Shown: positions 25,072 to 33,873 of the stretch, piece after piece
Layout: each line of letters starts with the position of its first letter
Position numbering within the stretch: position 1 is the stretch's first letter
NCBI RefSeq assembly: GCF_023283895.1
Contig: NZ_JAKILB010000010.1
Location: 62,001-126,000 of the forward strand
Source of the DNA: Shewanella pneumatophori
Lineage (GTDB): Bacteria > Pseudomonadota > Gammaproteobacteria > Enterobacterales > Shewanellaceae
Direction: 5' to 3'
Length of the DNA stretch: 64,000 bases
Made by a program: the position numbers and the translations under genes
Notes under the pieces: model-generated
What the model was told of the DNA's origin: nothing
Seen by the model: only the letters and a program-made list of their open reading frames with translations
Databases searched by the model: none

Positions 25072-26376
25072 CTATTTGGTCCGTGGCAGTAGACTCATCA
25101 TCTTTTCTGCAATATCGGTATTGTCTTGATTGCCTTTGAAAAGATCTGCAGCAGGGCCAGCTGCAAATACTTGAACATCGCCACCAGTGTGACCTGTTGT
25201 AGTCCAGCCGGTAAAGCTTCGAGTATCAACCAGCTGTTTTAGGCTGGCTTCTAATGCTTGTTTGCCCTGCATGCGCGCATTGCTTAGTCGCTGCAATTCT
25301 GTGTCAGTGACTTCAAAACCAAGCTTGTCGTTGACTAGGGCTTGCCAGCTGTCAATAGCAATGGCTTGCTCAGCAATACTCGCTGGGCTGGCTTTAATGC
25401 CCTGTAATAGTTGGGTGTCCCAAGCATACTCACCGTTAGCACCAATAGATAAGCCGCCGGTATTATGGTCAGCCGTCACTACCATTAAGGTGTCAGGATT
25501 GGCACGCACAAATTGCTCAACCACTTCAATCGCGTTGGCAAAACCGTGCATTTCACCCATTGCCGTTGCGATATCATTATTGTGGCCAGCCCAGTCAATT
25601 AAGCTGCCTTCAACTAACAGCACAAAGCCTTTATCATTTTGTGACAATAAATCGAGTGCCTTTTGGGTCAGTAGACTGAGCTGAGTAGAATCTTGCTTGT
25701 CGATAACCCAAGGTAATTGCACTTCGGCAAACAGCCCAAGCGCTTTGCCTTGCGTGATACTGCTTAACTGTGAAAAGTCATCGATGTGCTGATAGCCTTT
25801 GGATTTAAACTGTTCAAGCAACGAGGATGAGAAATACTTTTGTCCACCACCTAAAATGACATCGGCATCAGAGTCCAAGTAACTTTTAGCAATTTCATCG
25901 TAATTGCGGCGGCTTTCATTGTGAACTAAAAACGCCGCTGGCGTTGCATGGTTAACTTGCGAGGTAACAGCAACACCTGTTGCCATACCGCGCTCTTTAG
26001 CCATTTGCATTATGGTGGTTAACGGGCGCTTGTTAACATCAACCGATATTGCGCCGTTATAACTTTTAACGCCGGTAGCTAATGCTGTCGCTGAAGCGGC
26101 TGAGTCGGTGACAAAGCCACTTTGTCTGGCTGGATAGGTTGAAGCCATACCAACAAGTAACCTATCAAAAACTGTTTGCTCTATCTCTTCAGTGTCAGGG
26201 TTATTTTGGTAATAACGATATGCGCTGGTATAGGCAGGCCCCATACCGTCACCCACCATGATAATCATGTTCTTCGGGCGCGACGGCGCATCATGAATAT
26301 CGAGATTTGCCGCAGCAAATAGAGGTAACATAACCAGGGCACTAATGGCCCAAGTTAATGTTTTTGTTAAGTTCAT
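25072..26376 (-). CDS. alkaline phosphatase, periplasmic
   Basis: A 434-aa PhoA-superfamily metalloenzyme with an N-terminal signal peptide (cleavage near FAAA). Seen are the first metal site MVGDGMGPAYTSAYRYY (about 41-57), the phosphorylation site DSAASATALATGVKSYNG with its catalytic Ser (about 89-106), metal ligands in GHNNDIATAMGEM and ADHNTGG (about 306-312), and TGHTGGDV near the C-terminus. It lies 14 bp downstream of gshB with AAAGGAA before its ATG, so the two genes are probably co-transcribed. No Pho box is seen between them, so phosphate control, if any, would act upstream of gshB. Confidence 0.92.
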   Translation of the reverse strand: MNLTKTLTWAISALVMLPLFAAANLDIHDAPSRPKNMIIMVGDGMGPAYTSAYRYYQNNPDTEEIEQTVFDRLLVGMASTYPARQSGFVTDSAASATALATGVKSYNGAISVDVNKRPLTTIMQMAKERGMATGVAVTSQVNHATPAAFLVHNESRRNYDEIAKSYLDSDADVILGGGQKYFSSSLLEQFKSKGYQHIDDFSQLSSITQGKALGLFAEVQLPWVIDKQDSTQLSLLTQKALDLLSQNDKGFVLLVEGSLIDWAGHNNDIATAMGEMHGFANAIEVVEQFVRANPDTLMVVTADHNTGGLSIGANGEYAWDTQLLQGIKASPASIAEQAIAIDSWQALVNDKLGFEVTDTELQRLSNARMQGKQALEASLKQLVDTRSFTGWTTTGHTGGDVQVFAAGPAADLFKGNQDNTDIAEKMMSLLPRTK

Positions 26377-26390
26377 GCCGATTCCTTTGG

Positions 26391-27344
26391 CTAAGCGGTT
26401 TTATTTATACGGGCTTCAATAGCGTCCATTAGCATACCAGTGATATCCACATCGAATGCTGCTTGAATTTCCTTAATGCAAGTTGGGCTAGTAACGTTAA
26501 TTTCAGTCAGCTTGTCACCAATCACATCAAGACCTACAAAAATTAGACCGCGCTTTTTCAGTTCAGGGCCAATAGTGCGTGCAATATGCCAGTCAGACTC
26601 TGAAAGTGGTTGTGCTACTCCGCGACCGCCTGCAGCTAAGTTACCGCGGGTTTCGCCTTTTTGTGGAATACGCGCAAGCGAGTATGGAACAGGCTCGCCG
26701 TCTACCACTAAAATTCGCTTATCACCTGCTGTGATATCAGGAATAAAGGCTTGCGCCATCGCGTATTGCGTCCCTTCTGCGGTAAGAGTTTCAATGATAA
26801 CACCTAGGTTCGGATCATCTTTTTTCACTCTAAAGATTGAGCTGCCGCCCATACCATCTAATGGCTTAAGGATGATGTCACCTTTAGCTTGATGGAAAGC
26901 GCGAATTCGCTGCTCATCACGGGTAACGATAGTTTCTGGTGTGAACTCAGAAAACCAAGCCGTAAAGAGCTTTTCGTTAGCATCACGCAGGCTTTGTGGC
27001 TTGTTTACAATCAAAACGCCTTGTTCTTCAGCACGCTCTAGCATGTAAGTTGAGTAGACAAATTCGGTATCAAATGGTGGGTCTTTACGCATTAAAATAA
27101 CGTCTAGATCGGCAAGAGGCGTGTCGATTGCTTCTTCTAGCTGGTACCAATTTTGTGGGTCGTCTTGAACCGTTAATGCGCTCATGGTCGCCATTGCTTG
27201 GCCGTTAACCATGGCCAGATCTTTCATCTCCATGTAGAAAAGCTGATAACCACGGGACTGCGCGGCCATTAACATTGCAAAGCTAGAATCTTTCTTGATG
27301 TTGATGTCGCTGATGGGATCCATCACGATGCCGAGTTTAATCAT
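26391..27344 (-). CDS. gshB: glutathione synthetase
   Basis: ATP-grasp ligase joining gamma-glutamylcysteine and glycine, the second step of glutathione synthesis. At 317 aa it begins with the highly conserved MIKLGIVMDPISDINIKKDSSFAM. ATP-grasp motifs DIILKPLDGMGGSSIF (about 155-170) and ALIFVGLDVIGDKLTEINVTSPT (metal-binding, near the C-terminus) are intact. AAGGAAA precedes the ATG at good spacing. In many gammaproteobacteria gshB follows rsmE, as here, with a 152-bp gap. Confidence 0.96.
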   Translation of the reverse strand: MIKLGIVMDPISDINIKKDSSFAMLMAAQSRGYQLFYMEMKDLAMVNGQAMATMSALTVQDDPQNWYQLEEAIDTPLADLDVILMRKDPPFDTEFVYSTYMLERAEEQGVLIVNKPQSLRDANEKLFTAWFSEFTPETIVTRDEQRIRAFHQAKGDIILKPLDGMGGSSIFRVKKDDPNLGVIIETLTAEGTQYAMAQAFIPDITAGDKRILVVDGEPVPYSLARIPQKGETRGNLAAGGRGVAQPLSESDWHIARTIGPELKKRGLIFVGLDVIGDKLTEINVTSPTCIKEIQAAFDVDITGMLMDAIEARINKTA

Positions 27345-27496
27345 GGAGCATTTCCTTATCTTATATTGGTTTCAACGATGAATATGGGGGCGATGTTGCC
27401 CGTTTTCTAGCGTTTAACCGTTAAACTTTTCTAACTATAGTGAGTGGCAAAGCCAATTAGGTACTTGCCACGACTAGGTAAGCGATTAGTCAGTCT

Positions 27497-28228
27497 CTAA
27501 CCGATATCGCCGAATTTAAGCTGCAGCGCACTAATGGTCGTGAGCGCGGCAGTTTCAGTACGTAGAACTCGTGGACCAAGCAATACGTCGGTAAATTGAT
27601 GTTCTTCTGTCATGGCGATTTCCGGGGCTGATAAGCCGCCTTCTGGGCCAATAACCAGTCTTACACGATTGTTTGGCAGTGTTAAGCCATTGACCCCGTG
27701 AGATGCTCGCGGGTGTAAGTTAAGCTTAACGGCGTCAGAAGTCTCTGCGCACCAGTCTACTAATTGCATTGCTGGGCGCACAATTGGCACTACGCTGCGA
27801 CCTGACTGCTCACAAGCGCTAATCACAATCTTTTGCCATTGCTGAATTTTCTTCTCTAGACGCTCGCCTGTTAGCTTTACACCACAACGCTCTGAAAACA
27901 GTGGTGTAATAGTGTTCACGCCCAGCTCGACCGACTTTTGAATGGTAAAGTCCATTCTGTCACCACGAGAGATCACTTGGCCTAAATGCAAGTTAAGTGG
28001 CGACTCGCTGTTATTAGCTTCACAACTAAGGACCTTAACTTCAACGTTTTTCTTACTAGCGCTGATGATTTCTGCAAGGTAATCATTGCCGTCACCATTG
28101 AACAAGCTAACCTGTTCACCTGAAGACATTCTTAATACGCGGCCAACATGACCTGCCGCTTCATCATCTAATGCGACTGACTGACCAACAACTAGTGTTG
28201 ATTCTTGATAAATTCTTGGCACTCTCAT
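27497..28228 (-). CDS. rsmE: 16S rRNA (uracil1498-N3)-methyltransferase
   Basis: SPOUT-class SAM-dependent enzyme modifying U1498 of 16S rRNA. The 243-aa protein begins MRVPRIYQ, includes the PUA-like N-terminal domain up to about residue 70, then a trefoil-knot SAM domain with [21 protein letters not shown] (about 190-210) and [20 protein letters not shown] near the C-terminus, both diagnostic. It lies upstream of gshB in the same orientation, the usual order in related genomes. Confidence 0.95.
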   Translation of the reverse strand: MRVPRIYQESTLVVGQSVALDDEAAGHVGRVLRMSSGEQVSLFNGDGNDYLAEIISASKKNVEVKVLSCEANNSESPLNLHLGQVISRGDRMDFTIQKSVELGVNTITPLFSERCGVKLTGERLEKKIQQWQKIVISACEQSGRSVVPIVRPAMQLVDWCAETSDAVKLNLHPRASHGVNGLTLPNNRVRLVIGPEGGLSAPEIAMTEEHQFTDVLLGPRVLRTETAALTTISALQLKFGDIG

Positions 28229-28700
28229 GGTATTGCTAGCCTTATTTTGCGTATGTTGGTGAGCTATTTAGCTGCTGACGAAGAACTGATACAAACTTAT
28301 TGGCGTTGCTTTGAAGCATAGCAATCACTTGCCCACGTCGACATTCAGTATTATCAACGGAATAAGCTTTATCCTCTTGCTAACTATAACGGTAATAGTA
28401 ACCGGTTTTTTGTCAGTCGGCTGCGCATAAAATAGCGTTAGTTTTGTGACTTAAGATATGGCCGGAGATTGCACTTTACATGCTTTAAAGTCAACACTGA
28501 TATGGTGCTTGGCTATCTATCGTCGCCGCTAATCAAGGGCTCGGGATTCATAAATAAGGGGATGAACGGCGAATATAGCTAGAAATTCGGATTTTGTTCA
28601 CATTTTTTAGATGAAGTTGAATGAACTTTCGTTTAATAACGCCGTGTAAGCGTGAAGTTAAGGCAAAATTCGCGGAATTTTTTCTTAGTGTAATAGTGTT
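28229..28700. other. 472-bp divergent intergenic region, rsmE and endA
   Basis: No open reading frame or RNA gene recognised. It should contain the promoters of rsmE (left) and endA (right); no distinct operator was found. Confidence 0.5.
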
Positions 28701-29453
28701 ATGAAAATCCGTTTTATTTTTGCAGGGCTAATCACCGTTTTCTCTCTACCTATATTTGCTCAATCTTACCAAGGTAATACAAGCATTCATTCATTTAATA
28801 AGGCCAAAAAAACCTTAGAGCGACAAGTCTATCATGACCACCGTATCACGCTTTATTGTGATGCTAAATTCGATAAAAATAAGAACATTACCTTGCCAAA
28901 TGGCTTCACTACCGAAAAACATGTTAAGCGCGCTAAACGTGTGGAGTGGGAGCACGTGGTTCCGGCAGAAAACTTCGGACGTACCTTTTCAGAATGGCGT
29001 GATGGTCACAGTGACTGTGTGAATAATAAAGGTAAGAATTTTAAAGGCCGTAAATGCGCTGAAAAAATGAATAATGAATATCGATTAATGCAGTCTGATC
29101 TATATAACTTGTATCCGGCAGTAGGCGCGGTAAATGCCACTAGATCGAATTATAACTTTGCCATGTTACCTTCCTCAAAGTCTAGTTTTGGGGTGTGCGA
29201 AGTGAAAGTGCACGGTAGGAAAGTAGAGCCAACAATCGGTTCTCGAGGACGAATCGCAAGAACCTATTTATATATGGAGCAAGCATACCCGCGATTTCGT
29301 TTGAGTAATCAACAAAAGCAACTCATGAACGCTTGGGACAAGCAATTTCCTGTCAGTGAATGGGAATGTAAACGCGCTAAACGCATCGAGCGTATTCAAA
29401 AGAACAGGAATCATATCGTTTATGAACGGTGCGAGGCATTGAACGCTAAATAG
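28701..29453 (+). CDS. endA: endonuclease I (periplasmic/secreted nuclease)
   Basis: A 250-aa non-specific DNA endonuclease of the EndA/Vvn family. A signal peptide (KIRFIFAGLITVFSLPIFA) is followed by the beta-beta-metal core: VEWEHVVPAENFGRTF (catalytic His near residue 95 in EHVVPA), then the RLMQSDLYNLYPAVGAVNATRSNYNF block that binds the metal ion. Eight cysteines in the mature part fit the disulphide-bonded family. It degrades extracellular or incoming DNA. It converges with sprT 36 bp away; in other gammaproteobacteria endA and sprT are also neighbours. Confidence 0.95.
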   Translation: MKIRFIFAGLITVFSLPIFAQSYQGNTSIHSFNKAKKTLERQVYHDHRITLYCDAKFDKNKNITLPNGFTTEKHVKRAKRVEWEHVVPAENFGRTFSEWRDGHSDCVNNKGKNFKGRKCAEKMNNEYRLMQSDLYNLYPAVGAVNATRSNYNFAMLPSSKSSFGVCEVKVHGRKVEPTIGSRGRIARTYLYMEQAYPRFRLSNQQKQLMNAWDKQFPVSEWECKRAKRIERIQKNRNHIVYERCEALNAK

Positions 29454-29489
29454 GTTAAGCAGCAAGATCTTGGTTCGTATAGATTTACT

Positions 29490-30047
29490 TTAGTTTGATT
29501 GTAACGTGCTACCGCATTTACGACAGCGATATTGGGTTTCTCCCCGTAATACTTTGTTATGTCTGCGCACACTGAGCTTTATTGGCCCGCAAAGACAAAA
29601 GTAGTCAAAGGTTTTGCCTTCAACTGCTGTGGTATCAAAGCTATGGGTTGTGCGAGGCTGTAGGTTAAACACCTGCAACATAAGGCTTTGCCACTCGCGG
29701 CCATGGGGTTTTACTCGGCCAAAAACTTGTGCAGCGAGTAAGTGGCAAATTTCGTGTGGCACCACTTCATCAATAAAGGCTTGATGATTAGTTTTAAGTA
29801 ACGTGGCATTAAAGCGCAGCTTGTTTAGCTGCAAGTGAGCAGTGCCTGCACTTTTGCCTCTAAGTGCAAAATTGATCTCTGGCCTTGGAAAAGATCGCTT
29901 AAGTTTCGTTTCGGCTATTTGATAACAACGTTCCACTTGCTGGGCAATCAATTGCTGCTGTGGGTCGTTAAATGTCAAAGGTTGGCCGTTTTTCGCGGTG
30001 ATAGGTGTATTAGTTCGCGATTTAAATCGATTAAGCGCTTTGAACAT
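29490..30047 (-). CDS. sprT: SprT family zinc metalloprotein
   Basis: A 185-aa SprT-like protein. The zinc motif HEICH (HExxH) is near residues 97-101 in EVVPHEICHLLAAQVFG. The C-terminal ribbon has FCLCG and YRCRKCGSTL, a four-Cys zinc site. The family is related to eukaryotic Spartan proteases, but bacterial substrates are unknown; E. coli sprT is linked to bolA expression. Complete, starting MFKALNRFK. Confidence 0.93.
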   Translation of the reverse strand: MFKALNRFKSRTNTPITAKNGQPLTFNDPQQQLIAQQVERCYQIAETKLKRSFPRPEINFALRGKSAGTAHLQLNKLRFNATLLKTNHQAFIDEVVPHEICHLLAAQVFGRVKPHGREWQSLMLQVFNLQPRTTHSFDTTAVEGKTFDYFCLCGPIKLSVRRHNKVLRGETQYRCRKCGSTLQSN

Positions 30048-30096
30048 GAGTAATTAAATTGATTTGATGAAGCCTTATACGTATTTTAACTGAGCG

Positions 30097-30135
30097 CACA
30101 GAGGCTGACCAGTTGGGTCTGAACCAGCCTCTGTG
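30097..30135. repeat. 11-bp perfect inverted repeat downstream of Pcp-like gene
   Basis: CACAGAGGCTG at 30097-30107 and CAGCCTCTGTG at 30125-30135, with a small inner GACC/GGTC stem in the 17-nt loop. It lies 30 bp after the Pcp-like stop codon (minus strand) but lacks a T tract, so it may be a 3'-end stabilising hairpin or a weak terminator. Confidence 0.55.
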
Positions 30136-30164
30136 ATTAAAGTCGTTGTCATTAATACAGAGCT

Positions 30165-31325
30165 TTAAAGCGTTGCGGCTGCGGCCTTCACCATGTCTCT
30201 GACTTGATTGACGATATCAGTTTCAATTTTTGCGTCGTAAGCGGCAATCCGTGGTGTATGAATATGACCCACTGGAATGCTGCTATTAAATTGATTTTTC
30301 AGCAATATAGCTCGGTAAGAGATCTCATTAGATAAGTATCCGCCGCCAGAGCCTTCAACTGAAGTCGCATTGGCTAATTGCGCTAATGACTTTGCTTTAA
30401 ATTCGCCTTGCTCCAAGGTTGATACTGTGTGGTTATCGATAACTTTCCATGGCCCTTGCACGCTTTGCATAGCGTTAATTGGCAGCGAGAACTCGACAAA
30501 TTCAGGCCCAGTTAACTGGCTGCCGTTAAAAGGCGGGGCGATAGGGACTTGTTTGTTTGCGCCTGTCAGTACATTGAGGTTGTCTGGTGCCGCAGCGCTG
30601 CGGTTTAAGCCTGGAAAGCGCTCAATATCAAAATTTTCACGCCCCATACTTACGGTGAAAATCATATCTACACTGTTATCACGATATATGGGCGTGAGTA
30701 ACGACTCAATCATGCCCTCATCGAAATCGGCAAAGCGCACAGGGATCATCACAGTTTCAATTTGCACTTGTTTGCCATTAACCTTAAAGCGATAACCATC
30801 AAGCGCTAAAGCAGTTAATCCGGACGGATTACTTTGGTCGATATTTTTATCTAGAAAGAAAGGATCAAAGCCTGTTAGTAGAATTTTGATATCGTTATCA
30901 ACTTTAAAATCAATATCACTAAAACCTCGAGACGACTTCTCTACGGCATCAACTAAAATATCACGCTGCCAAGCGGCCAATGCAAAGTTAGGTTGTTGGG
31001 TTTTAAGTTTTTCACGAATGGCCAAGCGACTCCAATATAAAGAGCGATCGTCTGGATGACCTGATTGCACATCTCGCACGGCTTGTTGCCATAATCTTAA
31101 ACCTTGATTAGCGACCATTTGGGTGATCTTTAGTTCGTCAGAGTGACGGCTGTACTTGTCACTAAGCTGACTAACAAAAACTTGGTAGCGGTCAACGACT
31201 TCGGGTATGGCTTGTTTTGCTGTAGGTAGACGTGACTCCTCAACATCTAATTGCGCCCAAGCAGGCTGCAGCATTGTTGCGCTGGTGAGTGTTGCAACAA
31301 ACAAAGCCATATTTAAAGCTGTCAT
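30165..31325 (-). CDS. exported pyroglutamyl-peptidase I (C15)-like protein with Cys-to-Ser active site
   Basis: A 386-aa protein with a signal peptide (cleavage near AWA-QLDVEES), an N-terminal region of about 120 residues without known homology, and a C-terminal domain like pyroglutamyl peptidase I: ILLTGFDPFFLD and NPSGLTALALDG (about 147-175), VMIPVRFADFDEGMIE, and FDIERF supplying the catalytic Glu. The catalytic Cys, normally in TFVCNH, is Ser332 in GYLSNE, and the His is His356 in GHIHTP. Classical Pcp is a ~215-aa cytoplasmic thiol enzyme, so this is either a serine-type variant or a non-catalytic binding protein. Monocistronic. Confidence 0.75.
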   Translation of the reverse strand: MTALNMALFVATLTSATMLQPAWAQLDVEESRLPTAKQAIPEVVDRYQVFVSQLSDKYSRHSDELKITQMVANQGLRLWQQAVRDVQSGHPDDRSLYWSRLAIREKLKTQQPNFALAAWQRDILVDAVEKSSRGFSDIDFKVDNDIKILLTGFDPFFLDKNIDQSNPSGLTALALDGYRFKVNGKQVQIETVMIPVRFADFDEGMIESLLTPIYRDNSVDMIFTVSMGRENFDIERFPGLNRSAAAPDNLNVLTGANKQVPIAPPFNGSQLTGPEFVEFSLPINAMQSVQGPWKVIDNHTVSTLEQGEFKAKSLAQLANATSVEGSGGGYLSNEISYRAILLKNQFNSSIPVGHIHTPRIAAYDAKIETDIVNQVRDMVKAAAATL

Positions 31326-31705
31326 TATCTAATCCTTACTGACGATGGGTACAGCTAAGGTTGCGGTAAGGGAACCAGCAACAAGCAGTATTTTCTAATA
31401 TTAATCCAAAAATTGATGTTCAGTATGCCTGACTAGGCTGGTGATGAAAAGTTACCCAATTTCGTAGTGGGTAAGTAAATGATTACATTTAGAACTTGGT
31501 TTATCGCTCTAGATTAATCGCTTGAGGGGCAAACGCACTGCGTAGATCGTTACTATACTGTCATACACCGCGATAAGTGATTGCCTACAGATATCAACTC
31601 GACCAAGTATATTGATATGTAGTTTTGTGCAGCTTATGCAAGCATACAAAACAGCAGCCAACATTCGCTCAGACTGATTGAACATCTAATTCTAGGGAGT
31701 AGATG
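31326..31705. other. 380-bp intergenic region upstream of the Fap regulator gene
   Basis: Divergent region before the Pcp-like gene and the sigma-54 activator gene. It contains a TTACCCA-N9-TGGGTAA inverted repeat at 31452-31474, a possible operator. No gene and none of the TCTCA-N4-TGAGA sites found downstream of the activator gene. Confidence 0.5.
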
Positions 31706-33040
31706 ATGAAACGTGTCAGTATCATTGGCCAAAGTTATGATGACTTTTTATGTGAGCAGCTCAAGCGTAGGGACATTTTGGCCGACTTTTGTGGCGTTGA
31801 TGAGCTAGAGCGCTTTAACTTTAGCTGCCATTTATTGTTACTTGATCTTCGGTGCTTTGAACAAATCGTTTGGGCTGAGCCTGTTATCCGCAAGCTACAT
31901 AAGCATACCTTGGTATTGGTGTTGATTGACCGTCAGCAATTAAAGCATGATTCAGTGCACCAACTGATCGGCCAGTACGCTTGGGATTATCATACTGCTC
32001 CTTTTGAAATAGACAGACTGGCTCGCTTAATGGGCCATGCTCTTGGGGTCATTCGAATTCGCCAACAATGCATGCAAGAGGGCGGGAGTAATTCTAATCG
32101 TTCTAGTCCTGTAAACCCAGTTATGCGCTCTGCAGCCATGCAAATGCTAGTAAAAAATATCAATCGAGCAGCCCCGACAGATATCCCTATTTTAGTTCGT
32201 GGTGAAAGTGGCACAGGTAAAGAACTTATCGCCCGAAAAATCCATACTCAATCTTCTCGTGCTAATGGCCCTTTTGTGGCTGTTAATTGTGGGTCGCTAA
32301 TCTCAGGGGTTGTGCAATCAGAACTGTTTGGCCATGAAAAAGGAGCCTTTACCGGCGCGGTAAGTGGTCATAAAGGGAAAATATCCCAAGCGGATGGTGG
32401 GACACTTTTTTTAGATGAAATTGGTGATTTACCGTTAGAACAGCAAGTGAATTTACTGCGTTTTTTACAAGAAGGAACATTTGATACGGTTGGTGGCGCG
32501 CGAGCGCAATCATCCAATGTTCGTGTAGTTGCTGCAACGCATATAAACTTAGAGTCTGCAATTGAAAGAGGTGAGTTTCGATTAGATCTTTTTTATCGCT
32601 TAAACGGCATCACCATAGAGTTACCGCCGCTAAGAGAACGTAGAGAGGATATTATTCAACTAGCTAGGTATTTTTGTGAAAAGTATGCTCGCGAATACAA
32701 TGTAGGTAAATGTCAGTTGAGCAAAGATGCCTGCTACGCCATGTTAAAGCATGAGTGGGTAGGTAATGTGAGAGAGCTGATCAATCGTATTAGAAGAGCT
32801 GTATTGTTATGTGAAAATGGGGTGATTAAAACTCAAGATCTAGAGCTAAAAGAAGTCATAGTACAACCTTGTTTTGCCCAAGGGCTTAAGACCATAAAAG
32901 ATGAAGTAGAAAAAAACGCTTTAGTTACTGCAATTGAAAAGCATAACGGAAAAATGGACGTGGTAGCGAGTGACTTACAGATCTCCCGTGCCACCTTATA
33001 TCGACTTATCGATAAGCATGAGATTTGTGCGGCTGAATAG
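31706..33040 (+). CDS. sigma-54-dependent activator, VpsR-like, of the fap operon
   Basis: A 444-aa enhancer-binding protein. Residues 1-115 are a receiver-like domain that is degenerate: Asp47 in LLLDLR could be the acceptor site, but the usual acidic pocket is GQSYDD and the conserved Lys of TKPF is Ala (TAPF). The AAA+ domain has Walker A GESGTGKE (about 167-174), the sigma-54 contact loop GAFTGA (about 213-218) and Walker B GGTLFLDEIGDL, then VGNVREL and a Fis-type helix-turn-helix (ISRATLYRLIDKH). VpsR of Vibrio binds c-di-GMP, a plausible ligand here. AGGGAG favours ATG 31706. It directly precedes the fap genes and their sigma-54 promoter. Confidence 0.88.
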   Translation: MKRVSIIGQSYDDFLCEQLKRRDILADFCGVDELERFNFSCHLLLLDLRCFEQIVWAEPVIRKLHKHTLVLVLIDRQQLKHDSVHQLIGQYAWDYHTAPFEIDRLARLMGHALGVIRIRQQCMQEGGSNSNRSSPVNPVMRSAAMQMLVKNINRAAPTDIPILVRGESGTGKELIARKIHTQSSRANGPFVAVNCGSLISGVVQSELFGHEKGAFTGAVSGHKGKISQADGGTLFLDEIGDLPLEQQVNLLRFLQEGTFDTVGGARAQSSNVRVVAATHINLESAIERGEFRLDLFYRLNGITIELPPLRERREDIIQLARYFCEKYAREYNVGKCQLSKDACYAMLKHEWVGNVRELINRIRRAVLLCENGVIKTQDLELKEVIVQPCFAQGLKTIKDEVEKNALVTAIEKHNGKMDVVASDLQISRATLYRLIDKHEICAAE

Positions 33041-33055
33041 GTAATCTGGCTAGAG

Positions 33056-33071
33056 TTCTCAGTTGTGAGAA
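33056..33071. promoter_or_regulatory. candidate upstream activator site 1 (TCTCA-N4-TGAGA palindrome)
   Basis: TTCTCAGTTGTGAGAA is a perfect 6+6 palindrome about 140 bp upstream of the -12 element of the sigma-54 promoter. Its core TCTCA-N4-TGAGA recurs at 33123-33136. Confidence 0.5.
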
Positions 33072-33118
33072 TCCGCTCATTAATTTTGAGTCTAATTATA
33101 TCAATGGGTTAACTTATA

Positions 33119-33149
33119 ACAGTCTCAAAAGTGAGACTGTTTTTTTTTA
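33119..33149 (+). terminator. terminator of the regulator gene, overlapping candidate activator site 2
   Basis: ACAGTCTCA, loop AAAG, TGAGACTGT and a run of T form a strong rho-independent terminator 80 bp after the regulator stop. The stem includes TCTCA-AAAG-TGAGA, the same core as the upstream palindrome, 66 bp away centre to centre (about six helical turns). It may serve as both terminator and enhancer-type binding site. Confidence 0.8.
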
Positions 33150-33188
33150 TATAGAAGTTAAGCCTTTGAGTTACATTGTTTTTATTGT

Positions 33189-33206
33189 TTGGCGTGCTGT
33201 TTGCTA
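33189..33206 (+). promoter_or_regulatory. sigma-54 (-24/-12) promoter of the fap operon
   Basis: TTGGCGTGCTGTTTGCTA matches TTGGCAC-N5-TTGCA with GG at 33191-33192 and GC at 33203-33204, exactly the required spacing. Predicted transcription start is about 33215, 30 bp before the first structural gene. Confidence 0.8.
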
Positions 33207-33244
33207 CTTGTTTGACACGGTTTTGATGATAGTTAGAGTGTTGA

Positions 33245-33850
33245 ATGACGTTAAGCAATGTTCCAATGTACTTATGCCTATCCCTAGCAGGCTTCTCATC
33301 TGTTGTTTGGTCGGACAACGATGCAAGTACGCTTACTCAACACATTGATAATCGCTCTACCGTAGGTACCCAGTCTTTTAGCAACAACAGTGGACGTATC
33401 GCAATCAATCAGGCAGCTGGTGATAGCAACCTGCAATCAAATAGCCATGCTATTGCTGATCAAGTCATTATCTTATCGGATCAACAAAACCCTTATCTAA
33501 AACTGTTAGATGGTCATACGGCAAATAACCTTACTCATATTGAAGAACTTGCATTTGAAAATGCACAAGGGCTTGTCAGTATTAATCAGGTTAGTGGACA
33601 AGGAAATATTCAAGCCAATCTTGGAGCGATCGCTCTGCAATCTGTGATTGGCTTAGGTCTTGATGATAACGCACTTGATAATATTGTAAGCCCCACCGCT
33701 TTGCCTCTCGAACGTAACGATACAAACCATGCAGTTATTGCTCCAGACAGTTTTGAAAATGCTCAAGGCATAGTTCAAATCAACCAAGTTTCTGGCGATG
33801 GCAACAGCGCCATAAATCAGTTCTCGCTGCAGTTACCTAGTGGGAACTAA
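33245..33850 (+). CDS. fapB: Fap amyloid minor subunit / nucleator, FapB-like
   Basis: A 201-aa exported protein: short signal sequence (VPMYLCLSLAGFSSVVWS), then three imperfect repeats at about residues 44-71, 103-130 and 169-196, each with the pattern F.N..G...INQ.(A/S)G..N.Q.N (for example INQAAGDSNLQSN). This is the three-repeat layout of FapB/FapC of Pseudomonas, which form extracellular beta-rich amyloid; FapB is thought to nucleate FapC. Assignment to FapB rather than another repeat subunit rests on size and position before the larger FapC-like gene. No FapA-like gene precedes it. AGAG seven bases upstream is the only ribosome-binding signal. Confidence 0.75.
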   Translation: MTLSNVPMYLCLSLAGFSSVVWSDNDASTLTQHIDNRSTVGTQSFSNNSGRIAINQAAGDSNLQSNSHAIADQVIILSDQQNPYLKLLDGHTANNLTHIEELAFENAQGLVSINQVSGQGNIQANLGAIALQSVIGLGLDDNALDNIVSPTALPLERNDTNHAVIAPDSFENAQGIVQINQVSGDGNSAINQFSLQLPSGN

Positions 33851-33873
33851 ATTGCTCAAATGGAGATATGAAA

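Noticed and set aside
33109..33318. Antisense gene to fapB and its promoter
   Set aside because: The 69-codon frame has no ribosome-binding site or family pattern and covers the sigma-54 promoter and terminator; a shadow frame.
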